Below, one piece after another: positions 8,819 through 18,391 of a stretch of 64,000 bases of DNA; the first letter of the stretch is position 1; each line of letters opens with the position of its first letter. The stretch lies in NCBI RefSeq assembly GCF_036289385.1, contig NZ_JAYFFH010000002.1:124001-188000 (forward strand), given 5' to 3'. The notes below the pieces were generated by a model, which saw nothing but the letters and a program-made list of their open reading frames with translations, did no database searches and was not told where the DNA came from. The stretch is from Anaerofustis butyriciformans (GTDB taxonomy: Bacteria; Bacillota; Clostridia; Eubacteriales; Anaerofustaceae). Position numbers and translations under genes: made by a program.

Positions 8819-9295
8819 ATGAAGAAAAAAACAGCAATCATACTTTTATGTTCAATATCGTTAATAATTACAGGATGCAGTATAAACAAAAATCAATTAA
8901 TAAATAAATATAATGATATACTAAATCTTGTAGGGAAAAAATTTTTAACTTCCGATGAAGATTTAATGGGAGAAAGAATTTTTTATGTAGACACAAACAC
9001 CGGCAAGTATACTTCCTTATATAAAGATGAAAATATAAAAGAAGTAATATTCGGTTCCGTGGAAGTAAATAGAAAGAACAAAAACATTAATATAAGCTAC
9101 AAAGCAGATATTCAAAAAGGAAAAGCAAAGCTAATCGTAAAAAATGATTCAAAAACAAAAATTATAGCAAGTTTTGATATAGAAGGACCGGAAAGCGGGG
9201 GAAGAGATTTATCCCTAACGGATGGTGAATATTATTTAAGCATTATAGGTGAAGATTTCAGTGGAAAAATTGAAATCACCACAAAATATATTTAA
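8819..9295 (+). CDS. Putative lipoprotein
   Basis: The chosen ATG at 8819 has an AAAGGAGG ribosome binding site; an ATG 54 bp upstream lacks one. The 158-residue product begins with MKKKTAIILLCSISLIITGC, a type II signal peptide with the lipobox cysteine at residue 20. The mature part is hydrophilic and of unknown fold. Eleven bases after its stop a BceAB-type transporter begins, so the lipoprotein is probably part of that unit and exposed on the cell surface. A sensing or accessory role for the transporter is inference only. Confidence 0.8.
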   Translation: MKKKTAIILLCSISLIITGCSINKNQLINKYNDILNLVGKKFLTSDEDLMGERIFYVDTNTGKYTSLYKDENIKEVIFGSVEVNRKNKNINISYKADIQKGKAKLIVKNDSKTKIIASFDIEGPESGGRDLSLTDGEYYLSIIGEDFSGKIEITTKYI

Positions 9296-9305
9296 GGAGA
9301 AAAAA

Positions 9306-10073
9306 ATGGGAAAAGTATTAAGAGTTGAAAATATAGAAAAATATTATGGCAATAAATCAAATCTTACAAAAGCCATAAAAGATATAAGTTTTGATGTAAA
9401 TAACGGAGAATTCGTTGCAATAATGGGTTCAAGCGGAAGCGGTAAAACAACATTATTAAATGTTATATCAACAATAGACAAAGTAACAAGCGGCGATATT
9501 TTTGTTGGAGATATAAATATAACAAACCTAAAAGGCAAACACCTAAACGAATTTAGAAGAAACAGACTCGGTTTTATATTCCAGGATTTTAATTTACTGG
9601 ATACTCTTACGGCATATGAAAACATTGCCCTTGCACTGACCATTCAAAAAATGAGAGTAAGCGAAATAGAAAAAAGAGTAAAAAACATATCGAGAGCCCT
9701 TGGAATAGAAGATGTGCTTGATAAATATCCTTATGAAATGTCGGGAGGACAAAAACAAAGAGTAGCATGTGCAAGAGCAATTATAACAAATCCTAAACTT
9801 ATTCTTGCCGATGAACCAACAGGAGCATTAGATTCAAAAAGTGCTAAAATGCTTCTTCAAAGTCTTGAACTTCTAAACAAAAAACTTAAAGCCACGATTT
9901 TAATGGTTACACATGATGCTTTTACCGCATCAAAAGCACAGAGAGTTTTATTTATAAAAGACGGAAAAATATTTAATGAAATTCTAAAAGGAGACAGCAG
10001 CAGAAAAGAATTTTTTAACAGAATAATTGAAGTTGTGACACTTCTTGGAGGTGAGCTTAACGATGTTATTTAA
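9306..10073 (+). CDS. ABC transporter ATPase, BceA/MacB-like
   Basis: The start at 9306 is preceded by AAGGAG; an upstream in-frame ATG at 9249 lies inside the lipoprotein gene. In the 255-residue protein the Walker A is GSSGSGKT (41-48), the Q-loop is in GFIFQDFNLLD, the signature is MSGGQKQR (145-152) and the Walker B is LILADEPT (165-172). This is the MacB/BceA class, whose partners detach or export antimicrobial peptides such as bacitracin. The permease gene overlaps the 3' end by 11 bases. No BceRS-type two-component pair is next to it. Confidence 0.92.
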   Translation: MGKVLRVENIEKYYGNKSNLTKAIKDISFDVNNGEFVAIMGSSGSGKTTLLNVISTIDKVTSGDIFVGDINITNLKGKHLNEFRRNRLGFIFQDFNLLDTLTAYENIALALTIQKMRVSEIEKRVKNISRALGIEDVLDKYPYEMSGGQKQRVACARAIITNPKLILADEPTGALDSKSAKMLLQSLELLNKKLKATILMVTHDAFTASKAQRVLFIKDGKIFNEILKGDSSRKEFFNRIIEVVTLLGGELNDVI

Positions 10074-12129
10074 GTTATCCATGAAAAACATTAAAAAAAG
10101 CATAAAGGATTATGCCATTTATTTCATGACACTTATTTTAGGTATTGCAGTATTTTATGTATTCAATTCCATGGATGCACAAGAACCAATACAAAATTTT
10201 GCAAAATCATCCTATGACGTTGTTGGCTTAATGGTAAAAATGCTTTCCGGATTATCTGTTTTTATATCAATCGTACTTGGTTTTTTGATAATATACGCAA
10301 ATAATTTTTTAATAAAAAGAAGAAAAAAAGAATTTGGAATATATCTTATTCTTGGAATGGGTAAGGGGCAACTTTCAAAAATATTATTTTTGGAAACTCT
10401 TTTTATAGGTATAATATCTCTTTTTGTGGGCTTAATACTTGGAATTTTTGCTTCCCAGTTTATGTCTATAATAGTTGCCAGTATGTTTGAAGCGGATATG
10501 AACGAATTCAAATTTGTTTTTTCCTCTGGGGCACTTTTTAAAACAATATTATACTTTTCTTTAATGTATATATTTGTAATGATATTCAATACTTTTGTAA
10601 TAAACAAATATAAATTAATAGACTTAATAACGGGCAGTAAGAGAATCGAAAAAATAAAAATGAGAAGTCCTTTTCTTTCTGTATTACTATTTATCATTTC
10701 AATCATTATGCTTGGATTTGCATATTATAAAGTTACAATAGGCATTAACGATTTAGAAGTAAATGAAATAGTAAAATACATAATAATCGGAGCAGTTTCA
10801 ACATTTTTATTTTTCTTCTCCCTTTCGGGATTTGTTTTAAGACTGGTAAAATCATGTAAAAAACTTTACTACAAAAACCTTAATATGTTTGTTTTAAAAC
10901 AGATTAACTCGAAAATAAATACTACTGTTGTTTCCATGAGCATAATATGTTTAATGCTTTTTACAACAATATGTATGCTTTCATCAGGGCTTGCAATGAA
11001 CCAGTCTCTTACAAGCGAACTTACAAAATATAATCCCGTTGACATAACAATATCAAAAACAATGATGTTACCAAATAACGGAGAGTACTCCCCTTCTGCC
11101 GTTGACTTTTCAGAAAAAAGCATAAATGAAGTACTTGAAGATATGGGATACGATGTAGAAAGCAACTTTAAAGACTACATCGAAGTAAGCACTTATACCG
11201 CAGACACAGTTACATTAAAAGATACTTTAAAAAGTATTATAGATGAAATAAAAAAAGAAACCCCTACGGCACAATTTGATGCAGCAGAAAGCATAATGAA
11301 AGTTTCCGATTATAATAAAATCGCAAGAGTTTTTGGGAATGAAGAAATAAGTCTTAAAGAAGGAGAATATGCAGTAGTTTGTAACTATGACATGATGACA
11401 GGTTACAGAAACAAAGCATTAAAGATGGGAACAGAAATTACAATAAACGGCAAAACTTATAAACCTTCTGTAAGTGAATGTTACGATGGATTTATCGAAG
11501 ATTCAATTCAAGCAATAAATTTAGGTATAATAATTGTTCCCGACAGTACTAAGTTTACAAGGGAACAAATGGAAATAAACTACTTTAATGCAAATTATAA
11601 TTTAGGAAATGAAGAACAAAAAGCTGATTTTGAAAATAAACTTACAAAAGAAATAGATGAAAACAGTGGGTTTAAAGATATAGATGTATATTCAATCAAA
11701 ATTGATACATCTACAAAAATATATAACTATGAATCATCAAAAGGGCTTGGTGCCACAGTTACTTTTATCGGTATATATCTTGGAATAATATTCCTTATTA
11801 CATCTGCGGCTATACTTGCATTAAAAGAACTTTCGGAAAGTGCTGATAATATTGAAAGATATAAGATTTTAAGAAAAATAGGAACCAGCGAAAAAATGAT
11901 AAATAAAGCTTTATTTATGCAAATAGGAATATTCTTTATACTTCCATTACTGCTTGCAGTAATACACTCTATATTTGGTCTAAAATTCTCCGATTATATT
12001 CTTTCAACAATAGGGCATATGAATATTCTTCCTTCTATAATTGTAACGGCAATAGCAATAATTTTAATATACGGAGGATATTTTCTTATTACATATTTTT
12101 CAAGTAAAAAAATAATAAAAGAAAAATAA
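10063..12129 (+). CDS. BceB-like FtsX-family ABC permease
   Basis: The start at 10063 has GGAGGTG 8 bases upstream and overlaps the ATPase stop. The 688-residue product has the BceB layout: an N-terminal helix, three FtsX-type helices (about 50-200), further helices near 205-260 and 285-315, a large extracytoplasmic domain (about 325-560), and a C-terminal helix group with LSESADNIERYKILRKIG. The large outer domain binds the peptide in this family. With the ATPase and lipoprotein it forms one operon. Target unknown; antimicrobial peptide defence is the likely role. Confidence 0.9.
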   Translation: MLFKLSMKNIKKSIKDYAIYFMTLILGIAVFYVFNSMDAQEPIQNFAKSSYDVVGLMVKMLSGLSVFISIVLGFLIIYANNFLIKRRKKEFGIYLILGMGKGQLSKILFLETLFIGIISLFVGLILGIFASQFMSIIVASMFEADMNEFKFVFSSGALFKTILYFSLMYIFVMIFNTFVINKYKLIDLITGSKRIEKIKMRSPFLSVLLFIISIIMLGFAYYKVTIGINDLEVNEIVKYIIIGAVSTFLFFFSLSGFVLRLVKSCKKLYYKNLNMFVLKQINSKINTTVVSMSIICLMLFTTICMLSSGLAMNQSLTSELTKYNPVDITISKTMMLPNNGEYSPSAVDFSEKSINEVLEDMGYDVESNFKDYIEVSTYTADTVTLKDTLKSIIDEIKKETPTAQFDAAESIMKVSDYNKIARVFGNEEISLKEGEYAVVCNYDMMTGYRNKALKMGTEITINGKTYKPSVSECYDGFIEDSIQAINLGIIIVPDSTKFTREQMEINYFNANYNLGNEEQKADFENKLTKEIDENSGFKDIDVYSIKIDTSTKIYNYESSKGLGATVTFIGIYLGIIFLITSAAILALKELSESADNIERYKILRKIGTSEKMINKALFMQIGIFFILPLLLAVIHSIFGLKFSDYILSTIGHMNILPSIIVTAIAIILIYGGYFLITYFSSKKIIKEK

Positions 12130-12153
12130 AAAGAGGCTTAAGCCTCTTTTTTT
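12128..12153 (+). terminator. Terminator of the BceAB-like operon
   Basis: AAAGAGGCTTAAGCCTCTTT followed by T residues lies directly after the permease stop. Confidence 0.85.
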
Positions 12154-12275
12154 AAGTAATATTAAATAATCATCGTATATAATTCAAATCAAATTATATA
12201 GTATAATTAAATAATATATTGTACTTACATTTAAAATAAACTAAACTTAAAACAAAATATACAAGGAGAAAACCA

Positions 12276-12797
12276 ATGCTTTACTATGATACATATTATT
12301 CACCTGTGGGAAAGATTACCCTTATAAGCGATAATAAATATTTAATAGGTCTATATATAGAAGGTCAAAAATATTTCATGAATAAAATAAAAGAAACCCC
12401 TTTAAAAAACGAAGATATAGAAATTCTAAATAAAACAAAATTATGGCTTGATGATTATTTCAGCGGAAGAAAACCAAATATTGTAGATTTAAACATAAAA
12501 CCAAATGCAAGTGATTTTCAAATGGAAGTACTAAATATTCTATGTGAAATACCTTACGGAAAAACTACTACATACAAAGAAATATCTGAAAAGTTAAAAA
12601 TAAAAATGAACAAAAAAAACATGTCGCCTCAGGCTGTTGGAGGAGCGGTTTCTCATAATCCCATAAGCATAATAATTCCTTGTCATAGAGTAGTAGGATC
12701 AGACGGCAACTTAACGGGATATGCAGGAGGAATAGAAAAAAAAATAAATCTTTTGGAATTTGAAGGTGTGGATACAAGTAAATTTTATATAAAATAA
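12276..12797 (+). CDS. ogt: Methylated-DNA-[protein]-cysteine S-methyltransferase
   Basis: The 173-residue protein is an Ogt/AGT suicide repair enzyme that takes alkyl groups from O6-alkylguanine in DNA. The acceptor cysteine is Cys136 in IIIPCHRVVGSDG, followed by LTGYAGG. The helix-turn-helix wing (YGKTTTYKEISEKL) and the small N-terminal domain are both present. An insert with several lysines (residues 106-116) lies in the recognition region. AAGGAG precedes the ATG. It stands alone between two terminators. Confidence 0.95.
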   Translation: MLYYDTYYSPVGKITLISDNKYLIGLYIEGQKYFMNKIKETPLKNEDIEILNKTKLWLDDYFSGRKPNIVDLNIKPNASDFQMEVLNILCEIPYGKTTTYKEISEKLKIKMNKKNMSPQAVGGAVSHNPISIIIPCHRVVGSDGNLTGYAGGIEKKINLLEFEGVDTSKFYIK

Positions 12798-12822
12798 AAA
12801 AGAGGTTACCCCTCTTTTTTTA
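12796..12822. terminator. Bidirectional terminator
   Basis: AAAAAAGAGG / CCTCTTTTTT with a 5-base loop lies between the convergent ogt and lipoprotein genes. Confidence 0.8.
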
Positions 12823-13455
12823 TTAGTAATTAAAACTATCCATATTTTTATAATTAAGCATTTGACCATAAATCATACTATATAATTCAGGGCTGCTTTC
12901 AACCATCCATGTTCCGTTTTCTTTTATCATATTAACTTCACCAGTAACGGTTATAATTTTGCCTTTTTCATAAATTTTATTTATCTCTTCCTCGTATAAC
13001 TTTTCTATATGCTCGTTTATTTTTTCCTCACTAAAATTAGCCATATCTTCTGATGAATAATCAAAAAGTCTATCCATTATATTGTCCATTAAAGTAGAAT
13101 AGTCGATATTGGTAAACTCTACAGTTAACGTCGCAGTGCTCTCATTTTGTTTTACAGAAACAATTTTATATGATAACTTTGATGTTAATTTATTTTGTGT
13201 ATCTTCATCTAAATTAGTATTAGTAACATAATTCATATATTCTTCCTCTGCAAGACCTGATTTATCAAATAATTCCTTAGCATCTCTCTCCATTGTCCCT
13301 ATTTCAAAAAGCTTCTCAGGATTCTCACCTGTTGTAATAATATGTATATACTCATTAAAGGTCTCTTCAGGTCCCATATTAGAGCATGCGGATAAAGAAA
13401 CAAGCATTAACAAACTAAACACAACGCATAAACATTTTAAAATTTTCTTTTTCAT
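12823..13455 (-). CDS. Putative lipoprotein of unknown function
   Basis: The ATG at 13455 has AGGGGA upstream and is preferred to an in-frame ATG 21 bases earlier. The 210-residue product starts with a lipoprotein signal (VFSLLMLVSLSACSN, lipobox LSAC near residue 26). The mature domain is acidic and alternates polar strands and helices, with a segment SATLTVEFTNIDYSTLM. It resembles the many clostridial DUF4878/DUF5105-type small lipoproteins, but I cannot assign a family. It is monocistronic. Confidence 0.75.
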   Translation of the reverse strand: MKKKILKCLCVVFSLLMLVSLSACSNMGPEETFNEYIHIITTGENPEKLFEIGTMERDAKELFDKSGLAEEEYMNYVTNTNLDEDTQNKLTSKLSYKIVSVKQNESTATLTVEFTNIDYSTLMDNIMDRLFDYSSEDMANFSEEKINEHIEKLYEEEINKIYEKGKIITVTGEVNMIKENGTWMVESSPELYSMIYGQMLNYKNMDSFNY

Positions 13456-13651
13456 TTTAATTTCCCCTTTTATCATTATATATAAATTATATAGTATCTT
13501 AAGCGTACATACAATATATTTTATGACCTTTCAGCCTTATAACTGGCTATAGATAAAATCTATTTCTAAATAACAATTTATATATTTACTTATAACAAAA
13601 TATTTGATAATATTATTTCTACATTAACTTTTACACAGGAGATGACTAAAT

Positions 13652-14938
13652 ATGGACATTACAAATAAAAAACAAGGCACAAAGTGCGTTCAAGGCGGAT
13701 ATCAGCCTAAAACGGGAGAACCAAGAATTCTTCCTATAATACAATCAACAACATTTAAGTATTCAACAAGTGAAGAAATGGGAAAACTTTTCGATCTTGA
13801 AGCAGAAGGATATTTTTATACAAGACTTCAAAATCCTACAAACGATATGGTTGCAAAGAAAATATGCGAACTTGAAGGAGGGGTTGCAGCAATGCTTACT
13901 TCTTCAGGACAAGCTGCTAACTTTTATGCAATAATGAATATTGCTCAGGCAGGAGATCATATTATTTGCTCAACTGCAGTATACGGAGGTACATATAACC
14001 TTTACGCTCATACAATAAAGAAAATGGGAGTTGAATGTACTTTTGTAGATCCAGACATATCAAAAGAAGAACTTGATAAAGCATTCAAAGAAAACACAAA
14101 AGCTGTTGTAGGAGAAACAATCGCAAACCCAGCTCTTGTAGTACTAGACATTGAAAAATTTGCTAATGCGGCACATGAACACGGTGTACCTTTAATTATT
14201 GATAATACTTTCGCAACACCTATCAACTGCCGTCCTTTTGAATGGGGTGCAGATATTGTTACTCATTCTACAACAAAATACATGGACGGACACGCAACAT
14301 GTGTAGGAGGAGCAATAGTAGACAGCGGAAACTTCGACTGGGATAAACATAAAGACAAATTCCCTGGACTTACAACTCCTGATGTAACATATCACGGTCT
14401 TGTTTATACTGAAAGATTTGGCAAACTTGCTTATATAACAAAAGCAACAGCTCAATTAATGCGTGATTTAGGCTCAATTCAGTCCCCTGAAAATGCTTTC
14501 CTTTTAAACTTGGGACTTGAAACACTTCATCTTAGAATGCAAAGACACTGCGAAAATGCTTTGGCAGTTGCAAAATTCTTAGATAATCACGAAAAAGTTG
14601 CATGGGTTAATTATCCGGGACTTGAAGGAAACAAATATTATGACCTTGCACAAAAATATATGCCAAATGGTACATGCGGTGTAATTTCATTCGGATTAAA
14701 AGGCGGAAGAGAAGCATCAGTAAAAATGATGGACAATTTAGAAATGACAGCAATTGTTACTCATGTTGCAGATGCAAGAACATCAGTACTTCACCCTGCA
14801 AGTCATACTCATCGTCAAATGAATGATCAAGAATTAATTGAAGCGGGAGTTCAACCTGATTTAATAAGATTATCAGTTGGTATTGAAGATATTGATGATA
14901 TTATCGAAGATTTAAATAAAGCTCTTGAACTAGTATAA
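13652..14938 (+). CDS. metY: O-acetylhomoserine sulfhydrylase (Cys/Met PLP enzyme)
   Basis: The 428-residue protein belongs to the cystathionine-gamma-synthase fold family of PLP enzymes. The cofactor lysine is Lys209 in THSTTKYMDGH, and the TSSGQAAN and YGGTYNLY segments bind phosphate and substrate. Length and the PGL...GVISFGLKGG stretch match O-acetylhomoserine aminocarboxypropyltransferase, which makes homocysteine from O-acetylhomoserine and sulfide. The next gene makes the substrate, which supports the call. CAGGAG lies 11-12 bases before the ATG. I found no SAM-I riboswitch in the 200 bp upstream. Confidence 0.93.
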   Translation: MDITNKKQGTKCVQGGYQPKTGEPRILPIIQSTTFKYSTSEEMGKLFDLEAEGYFYTRLQNPTNDMVAKKICELEGGVAAMLTSSGQAANFYAIMNIAQAGDHIICSTAVYGGTYNLYAHTIKKMGVECTFVDPDISKEELDKAFKENTKAVVGETIANPALVVLDIEKFANAAHEHGVPLIIDNTFATPINCRPFEWGADIVTHSTTKYMDGHATCVGGAIVDSGNFDWDKHKDKFPGLTTPDVTYHGLVYTERFGKLAYITKATAQLMRDLGSIQSPENAFLLNLGLETLHLRMQRHCENALAVAKFLDNHEKVAWVNYPGLEGNKYYDLAQKYMPNGTCGVISFGLKGGREASVKMMDNLEMTAIVTHVADARTSVLHPASHTHRQMNDQELIEAGVQPDLIRLSVGIEDIDDIIEDLNKALELV

Positions 14939-15004
14939 AAAATTATTATTGCAATCTATCAAAAAATAATAAAGTAATTTTTATAATAGAAAAGAGGTTT
15001 AAAT

Positions 15005-15949
15005 ATGGCTGTTATAATACCAAAAGATTTACCTGCGGCAAAACAGCTTGACAGGGAAAATATATTCGTAATGCATCAAGAAAGAGCAGAAACACAAGAC
15101 ATTAGACCACTTGAAATTGCTATTGTAAATTTGATGCCTACAAAAATAGTAACAGAAACACAGCTTCTAAGGCTTATAAGTAATACACCTATACAGGTAA
15201 AAGTTGACTTAATTAATATGAAAAGCCATGTAAGTAAAAATACGTCTTACAAGCATTTAAAAACATTCTATAAAAATTTTGATGATATAAAACATAAAAA
15301 ATATGACGGTATGATTATAACGGGAGCACCTGTGGAAAAACTTGAATTTGATGATGTAAACTACTGGGAAGAACTTCAACAAATTTTTGATTTCGCAGAT
15401 AAAAATGTTTTCTCCACCATGTTTATATGCTGGGGAGCACAGGCAGCCCTAAATCATTACTACGGAATAGACAAAAAAGATCTTCCGGAAAAAATGTTTG
15501 GAGTATTCGAGCATAGAGTTTTAAGAAGAAGACCGATAGTAAGAGGATTTGACGATGTTTTCTATGCGCCTCATTCAAGACATACCCAGTGTCTTATTAA
15601 GGATATTAAGAAAGAAAAAGACCTTGAAATTGTTGCAAGCAGTAAAGAAGCAGGTGCTTATCTACTTGTAAGCAAAGACCAAAGAAAAATATTTGTATTT
15701 GGACATAGCGAATATGATCCAAATACATTAAAAGAAGAATACGAAAGAGACAAGAAAAAAGGTTTAAATCCTAAAGTTCCAAAACATTATTTCCCAGATG
15801 ATGACGATACTAAAAAACCAATAGTCAGATGGAGAGCACACGGAAATATGCTTTTTTCAAACTGGTTAAATTATCATGTATATCAAACTACACCTTTCGA
15901 TCTTGAAAAACTTAACCAAATAGATAAAGAGTTTGGTTTTATAGAATAA
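15005..15949 (+). CDS. metAA: Homoserine O-acetyltransferase (MetA family)
   Basis: The 314-residue protein is a MetA/HTS-family acyltransferase that activates homoserine for methionine synthesis. Cys142 (MFICWGAQAALN) is the acyl acceptor, and His234 and Glu236 (FGHSEYDP) complete the active site. Residue 111 is Glu (GAPVEK); in the family Glu at this place goes with acetyl-CoA and Gly with succinyl-CoA, so an acetyltransferase is expected despite the common 'succinyltransferase' label. It follows metY by 66 bp and shares a terminator, forming a two-gene methionine operon. Confidence 0.94.
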   Translation: MAVIIPKDLPAAKQLDRENIFVMHQERAETQDIRPLEIAIVNLMPTKIVTETQLLRLISNTPIQVKVDLINMKSHVSKNTSYKHLKTFYKNFDDIKHKKYDGMIITGAPVEKLEFDDVNYWEELQQIFDFADKNVFSTMFICWGAQAALNHYYGIDKKDLPEKMFGVFEHRVLRRRPIVRGFDDVFYAPHSRHTQCLIKDIKKEKDLEIVASSKEAGAYLLVSKDQRKIFVFGHSEYDPNTLKEEYERDKKKGLNPKVPKHYFPDDDDTKKPIVRWRAHGNMLFSNWLNYHVYQTTPFDLEKLNQIDKEFGFIE

Positions 15950-15955
15950 AAAAAT

Positions 15956-15983
15956 AAAAAGCAGCTTTTAAAAGCTGCTTTTT
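15956..15983 (+). terminator. Terminator of the metY-metAA operon
   Basis: AAAAAGCAGCTTTT / AAAAGCTGCTTTTT is a perfect stem just after the metAA stop. Confidence 0.85.
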
Positions 15984-16001
15984 ACTATATAATCTGTAAT
16001 A

Positions 16002-16052
16002 GATTTTTAGAAGTATTGAGGGGATTAAGGGGTACTTCTAAATTTATCTATG
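16002..16052. repeat. Long inverted repeat beside a zinc-ribbon gene
   Basis: Arms near ATAGATTTTTAGAAGTA and TACTTCTAAATTTATCTAT flank GAGGGGATTAAGGGG. The right arm touches the stop of the small - strand gene, so it may end that transcript, but there is no clear U-tract. Confidence 0.5.
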
Positions 16053-16223
16053 CTAATCAGCTATTGAACAAGTTTTAATAACTTTCGCAATACCTTTTTC
16101 ATTTAATGAAATTACTTTCATTTTATCAGAATTAACTACTATTTCTGAAAAACAGTTACTGCAAAAATATTTCTTTCTTCCAATTTTACCAATTTCTTTA
16201 CTAGAACAATAAGGACACTTCAT
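16053..16223 (-). CDS. Small zinc-ribbon protein (56 aa)
   Basis: An ATG at 16223 with AAGGGAG 7-8 bases upstream opens a 56-codon frame. The product starts MKCPYCSSKEIGKIG and continues with YFCSNCFSEIVV. The two CxxC knuckles are 16 residues apart, as in a small zinc ribbon. Similar tiny zinc-ribbon proteins are widespread in clostridia, with no firm function that I know of. It is the only gene in the 416-bp gap between metAA and the response regulator and is read against both. Confidence 0.75.
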   Translation of the reverse strand: MKCPYCSSKEIGKIGRKKYFCSNCFSEIVVNSDKMKVISLNEKGIAKVIKTCSIAD

Positions 16224-16365
16224 ATAAACACTCCCTTTTCTCCTTATATGCCATTATTATATGATTAAAACCTTTAAATTACCTTAAAAAATTAAAAATT
16301 GTAAAAAAATTTGTTAAATTTAATTTTATGAATTATAATATTAAAAGCAGAAAGGAAAGATTAAT

Positions 16366-17049
16366 ATGAGAGTACTTATAGTAGAAGACGAAGTTACGTT
16401 GGCTAAACCTTTGGTTGCTCTTTTAGGGAAAAACCAAATTCTTGCAGATACCGTTGAAGACGGCGAATCAGGTTTAATGCTTGCAAGAAAAATGATATAT
16501 GACGTTATAGTTTTAGATATAATGCTACCTCAAATGGATGGACTTAGTGTTTTAAAAACTTTAAGAGAAGAAAACAACTATACTCCGATTCTTCTTTTGA
16601 CGGCTCTTGACAATATAGACGACAGAGTAAAAGGTTTGGACCTTGGGGCTGATGATTACCTTACAAAACCTTTTGACACAAAAGAACTTATAGCAAGAAT
16701 TAAAGCTTTGTCAAGAAGAGGAAAGGGAAGTATCTCTGATGATATAATAAGCATAGGAAACGTAAGCCTAAACACAAACGATGCATCTCTTACGGTAGGA
16801 GAAAGAAAGGAAAACTTAACTAAAAAAGAAGCAAATCTTCTTGAAACCCTAATGAGAAACAAAGACCATGTTTTATCAAAAGATTATATACTTGATAAAG
16901 TATGGGGAATTGACAGTTATGCAATAGATAACAGCGTTGAAATATATATACATTACTTAAGGAAAAAATTATCAAGCGACGCAGATATAAAAATAGTAAC
17001 AAACAGAGGTCTTGGTTATTCCTTAAAGGAAAAAAACAATGATAAATAA
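16366..17049 (+). CDS. OmpR-family response regulator
   Basis: The 227-residue protein has a receiver domain (1-115) with acidic pair ED at 7-8, phosphoacceptor Asp51 (VIVLDIMLPQMDG) and Lys in LTKPFD near 101. A winged-helix OmpR/PhoB DNA-binding domain follows (about 130-225, ending VTNRGLGYSLK). The kinase gene overlaps its end by 11 bases, so the two form a cognate pair. GAAAGGAAAG precedes the ATG. The signal sensed is unknown. Confidence 0.95.
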   Translation: MRVLIVEDEVTLAKPLVALLGKNQILADTVEDGESGLMLARKMIYDVIVLDIMLPQMDGLSVLKTLREENNYTPILLLTALDNIDDRVKGLDLGADDYLTKPFDTKELIARIKALSRRGKGSISDDIISIGNVSLNTNDASLTVGERKENLTKKEANLLETLMRNKDHVLSKDYILDKVWGIDSYAIDNSVEIYIHYLRKKLSSDADIKIVTNRGLGYSLKEKNNDK

Positions 17050-18391
17050 AATAAAAAATAAATTAATTTTTATAAATACTTTTGTTTTACTGGTCATTTT
17101 ACTTTCAATGACTGCTTTTATTTACCTGCTTTCATCTTATTCCTTTTCTGAGTCTTCCGATAATGAACTTATTAATATGGTATATCAAGCAAAAAGATAT
17201 ACAAAAAGCAATTTAAAAAATACAAGTGATTTATCTTATAATGAAGAATTAAAATATTTTAAACAGCAGATTAATGCAGGTAAATGTAAAATCGTTATTT
17301 TTGACGAAAACTTAAATCAAACATATAGCTATGGCAAAATGAACGTTGACGAAAATATTTTTGCGGATATTGCTTACTGCTATTTCTATGATCCAGACGA
17401 TAAAAACATAGAAATAAAAGAACAAGACGGAAAGTATGTTTTTACAAACTATTCATATGGCAATGTCTCATTTAGAAGCTGCACAACTCTTGTAATTAAC
17501 GATAGCGGAAATATGCAGCTTATTTTAATGGCAAAAGATAATACAGAGCAAAACTCAAATCTTAACATAATTCTTTCAGCTTTGATTATTGCAATAATAG
17601 TGGGCGTAATTATATCTCTTCTTGGAGGATTTTACACTGCCGACAGAGCTTTGGTTCCAATTAAAGATACAATAGACAATCAAAAACAATTTATCGCTGA
17701 TGCATCCCATGAGTTAAGAACGCCTATTGCGGTAATTAAAACAAATCTTGAACTTATACAAACAAATGAAGACGAAACGGTAAAATCACAGGAAATGTGG
17801 TTTGAATATGCAAAAAGTGAAATAAACAGAATGGATAAAATGGTTGGAGATTTGCTTACTCTTTCAAAAGCAGATTTAGGTCAAATCCCATTTAACAATA
17901 AAGAATGTGATATAGTACACCTTGTAAAAGACGCAATAGAAAAAATAGAACCTATTGCAATAAAAAAACAAATAAGAGCTTATATGTACTGCTCATATGA
18001 TAAAGTTATCGCAAATGTTGATGAAGATAAGTTTACACAGCTTATGATGATACTTTTAGACAATGCGGTAAATTATTCACATGAAAATACAAACATTATA
18101 ACGGCTTTAAAAGTAGATAAAGCAAAAAATAATATTACAATTAAAGTTAAAGACCAAGGCATTGGAATGAAAAGAGAAGAAATCAAAAAAGTCTTTACAA
18201 GATTTTACAGAGTAGACAAAGCCAGAAGCAAAAGAAAAAATGGCAGCGGACTTGGTCTTCCAATAGCTAAATGGATAGTTACAAACTTAAATGGAAATAT
18301 AAACATTGAAAGCATTGAAAATAAAGGAACTGATGTTATAATAACACTTCCTTTAATATCTTACGAGGAGAATGAAAATGGACTTACTTAG
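17039..18391 (+). CDS. Sensor histidine kinase
   Basis: The 450-residue protein has transmembrane helices near 9-32 and 175-198, and between them an extracytoplasmic sensor domain of about 140 residues that I do not recognise. No clear HAMP domain follows, only a short linker. The HisKA motif FIADASHELRTP places the phosphorylated His at 224. The ATPase domain shows DNAVNYS, DQGIGM and GSGLGLPIAKWI. Its ATG overlaps the regulator gene, and the pcrA start overlaps its own 3' end. Confidence 0.94.
   Translation: MINKIKNKLIFINTFVLLVILLSMTAFIYLLSSYSFSESSDNELINMVYQAKRYTKSNLKNTSDLSYNEELKYFKQQINAGKCKIVIFDENLNQTYSYGKMNVDENIFADIAYCYFYDPDDKNIEIKEQDGKYVFTNYSYGNVSFRSCTTLVINDSGNMQLILMAKDNTEQNSNLNIILSALIIAIIVGVIISLLGGFYTADRALVPIKDTIDNQKQFIADASHELRTPIAVIKTNLELIQTNEDETVKSQEMWFEYAKSEINRMDKMVGDLLTLSKADLGQIPFNNKECDIVHLVKDAIEKIEPIAIKKQIRAYMYCSYDKVIANVDEDKFTQLMMILLDNAVNYSHENTNIITALKVDKAKNNITIKVKDQGIGMKREEIKKVFTRFYRVDKARSKRKNGSGLGLPIAKWIVTNLNGNINIESIENKGTDVIITLPLISYEENENGLT

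Noticed and set aside
13456..13651. SAM riboswitch before metY
   Set aside because: None of the conserved SAM-I elements can be found; only a small imperfect hairpin is present.
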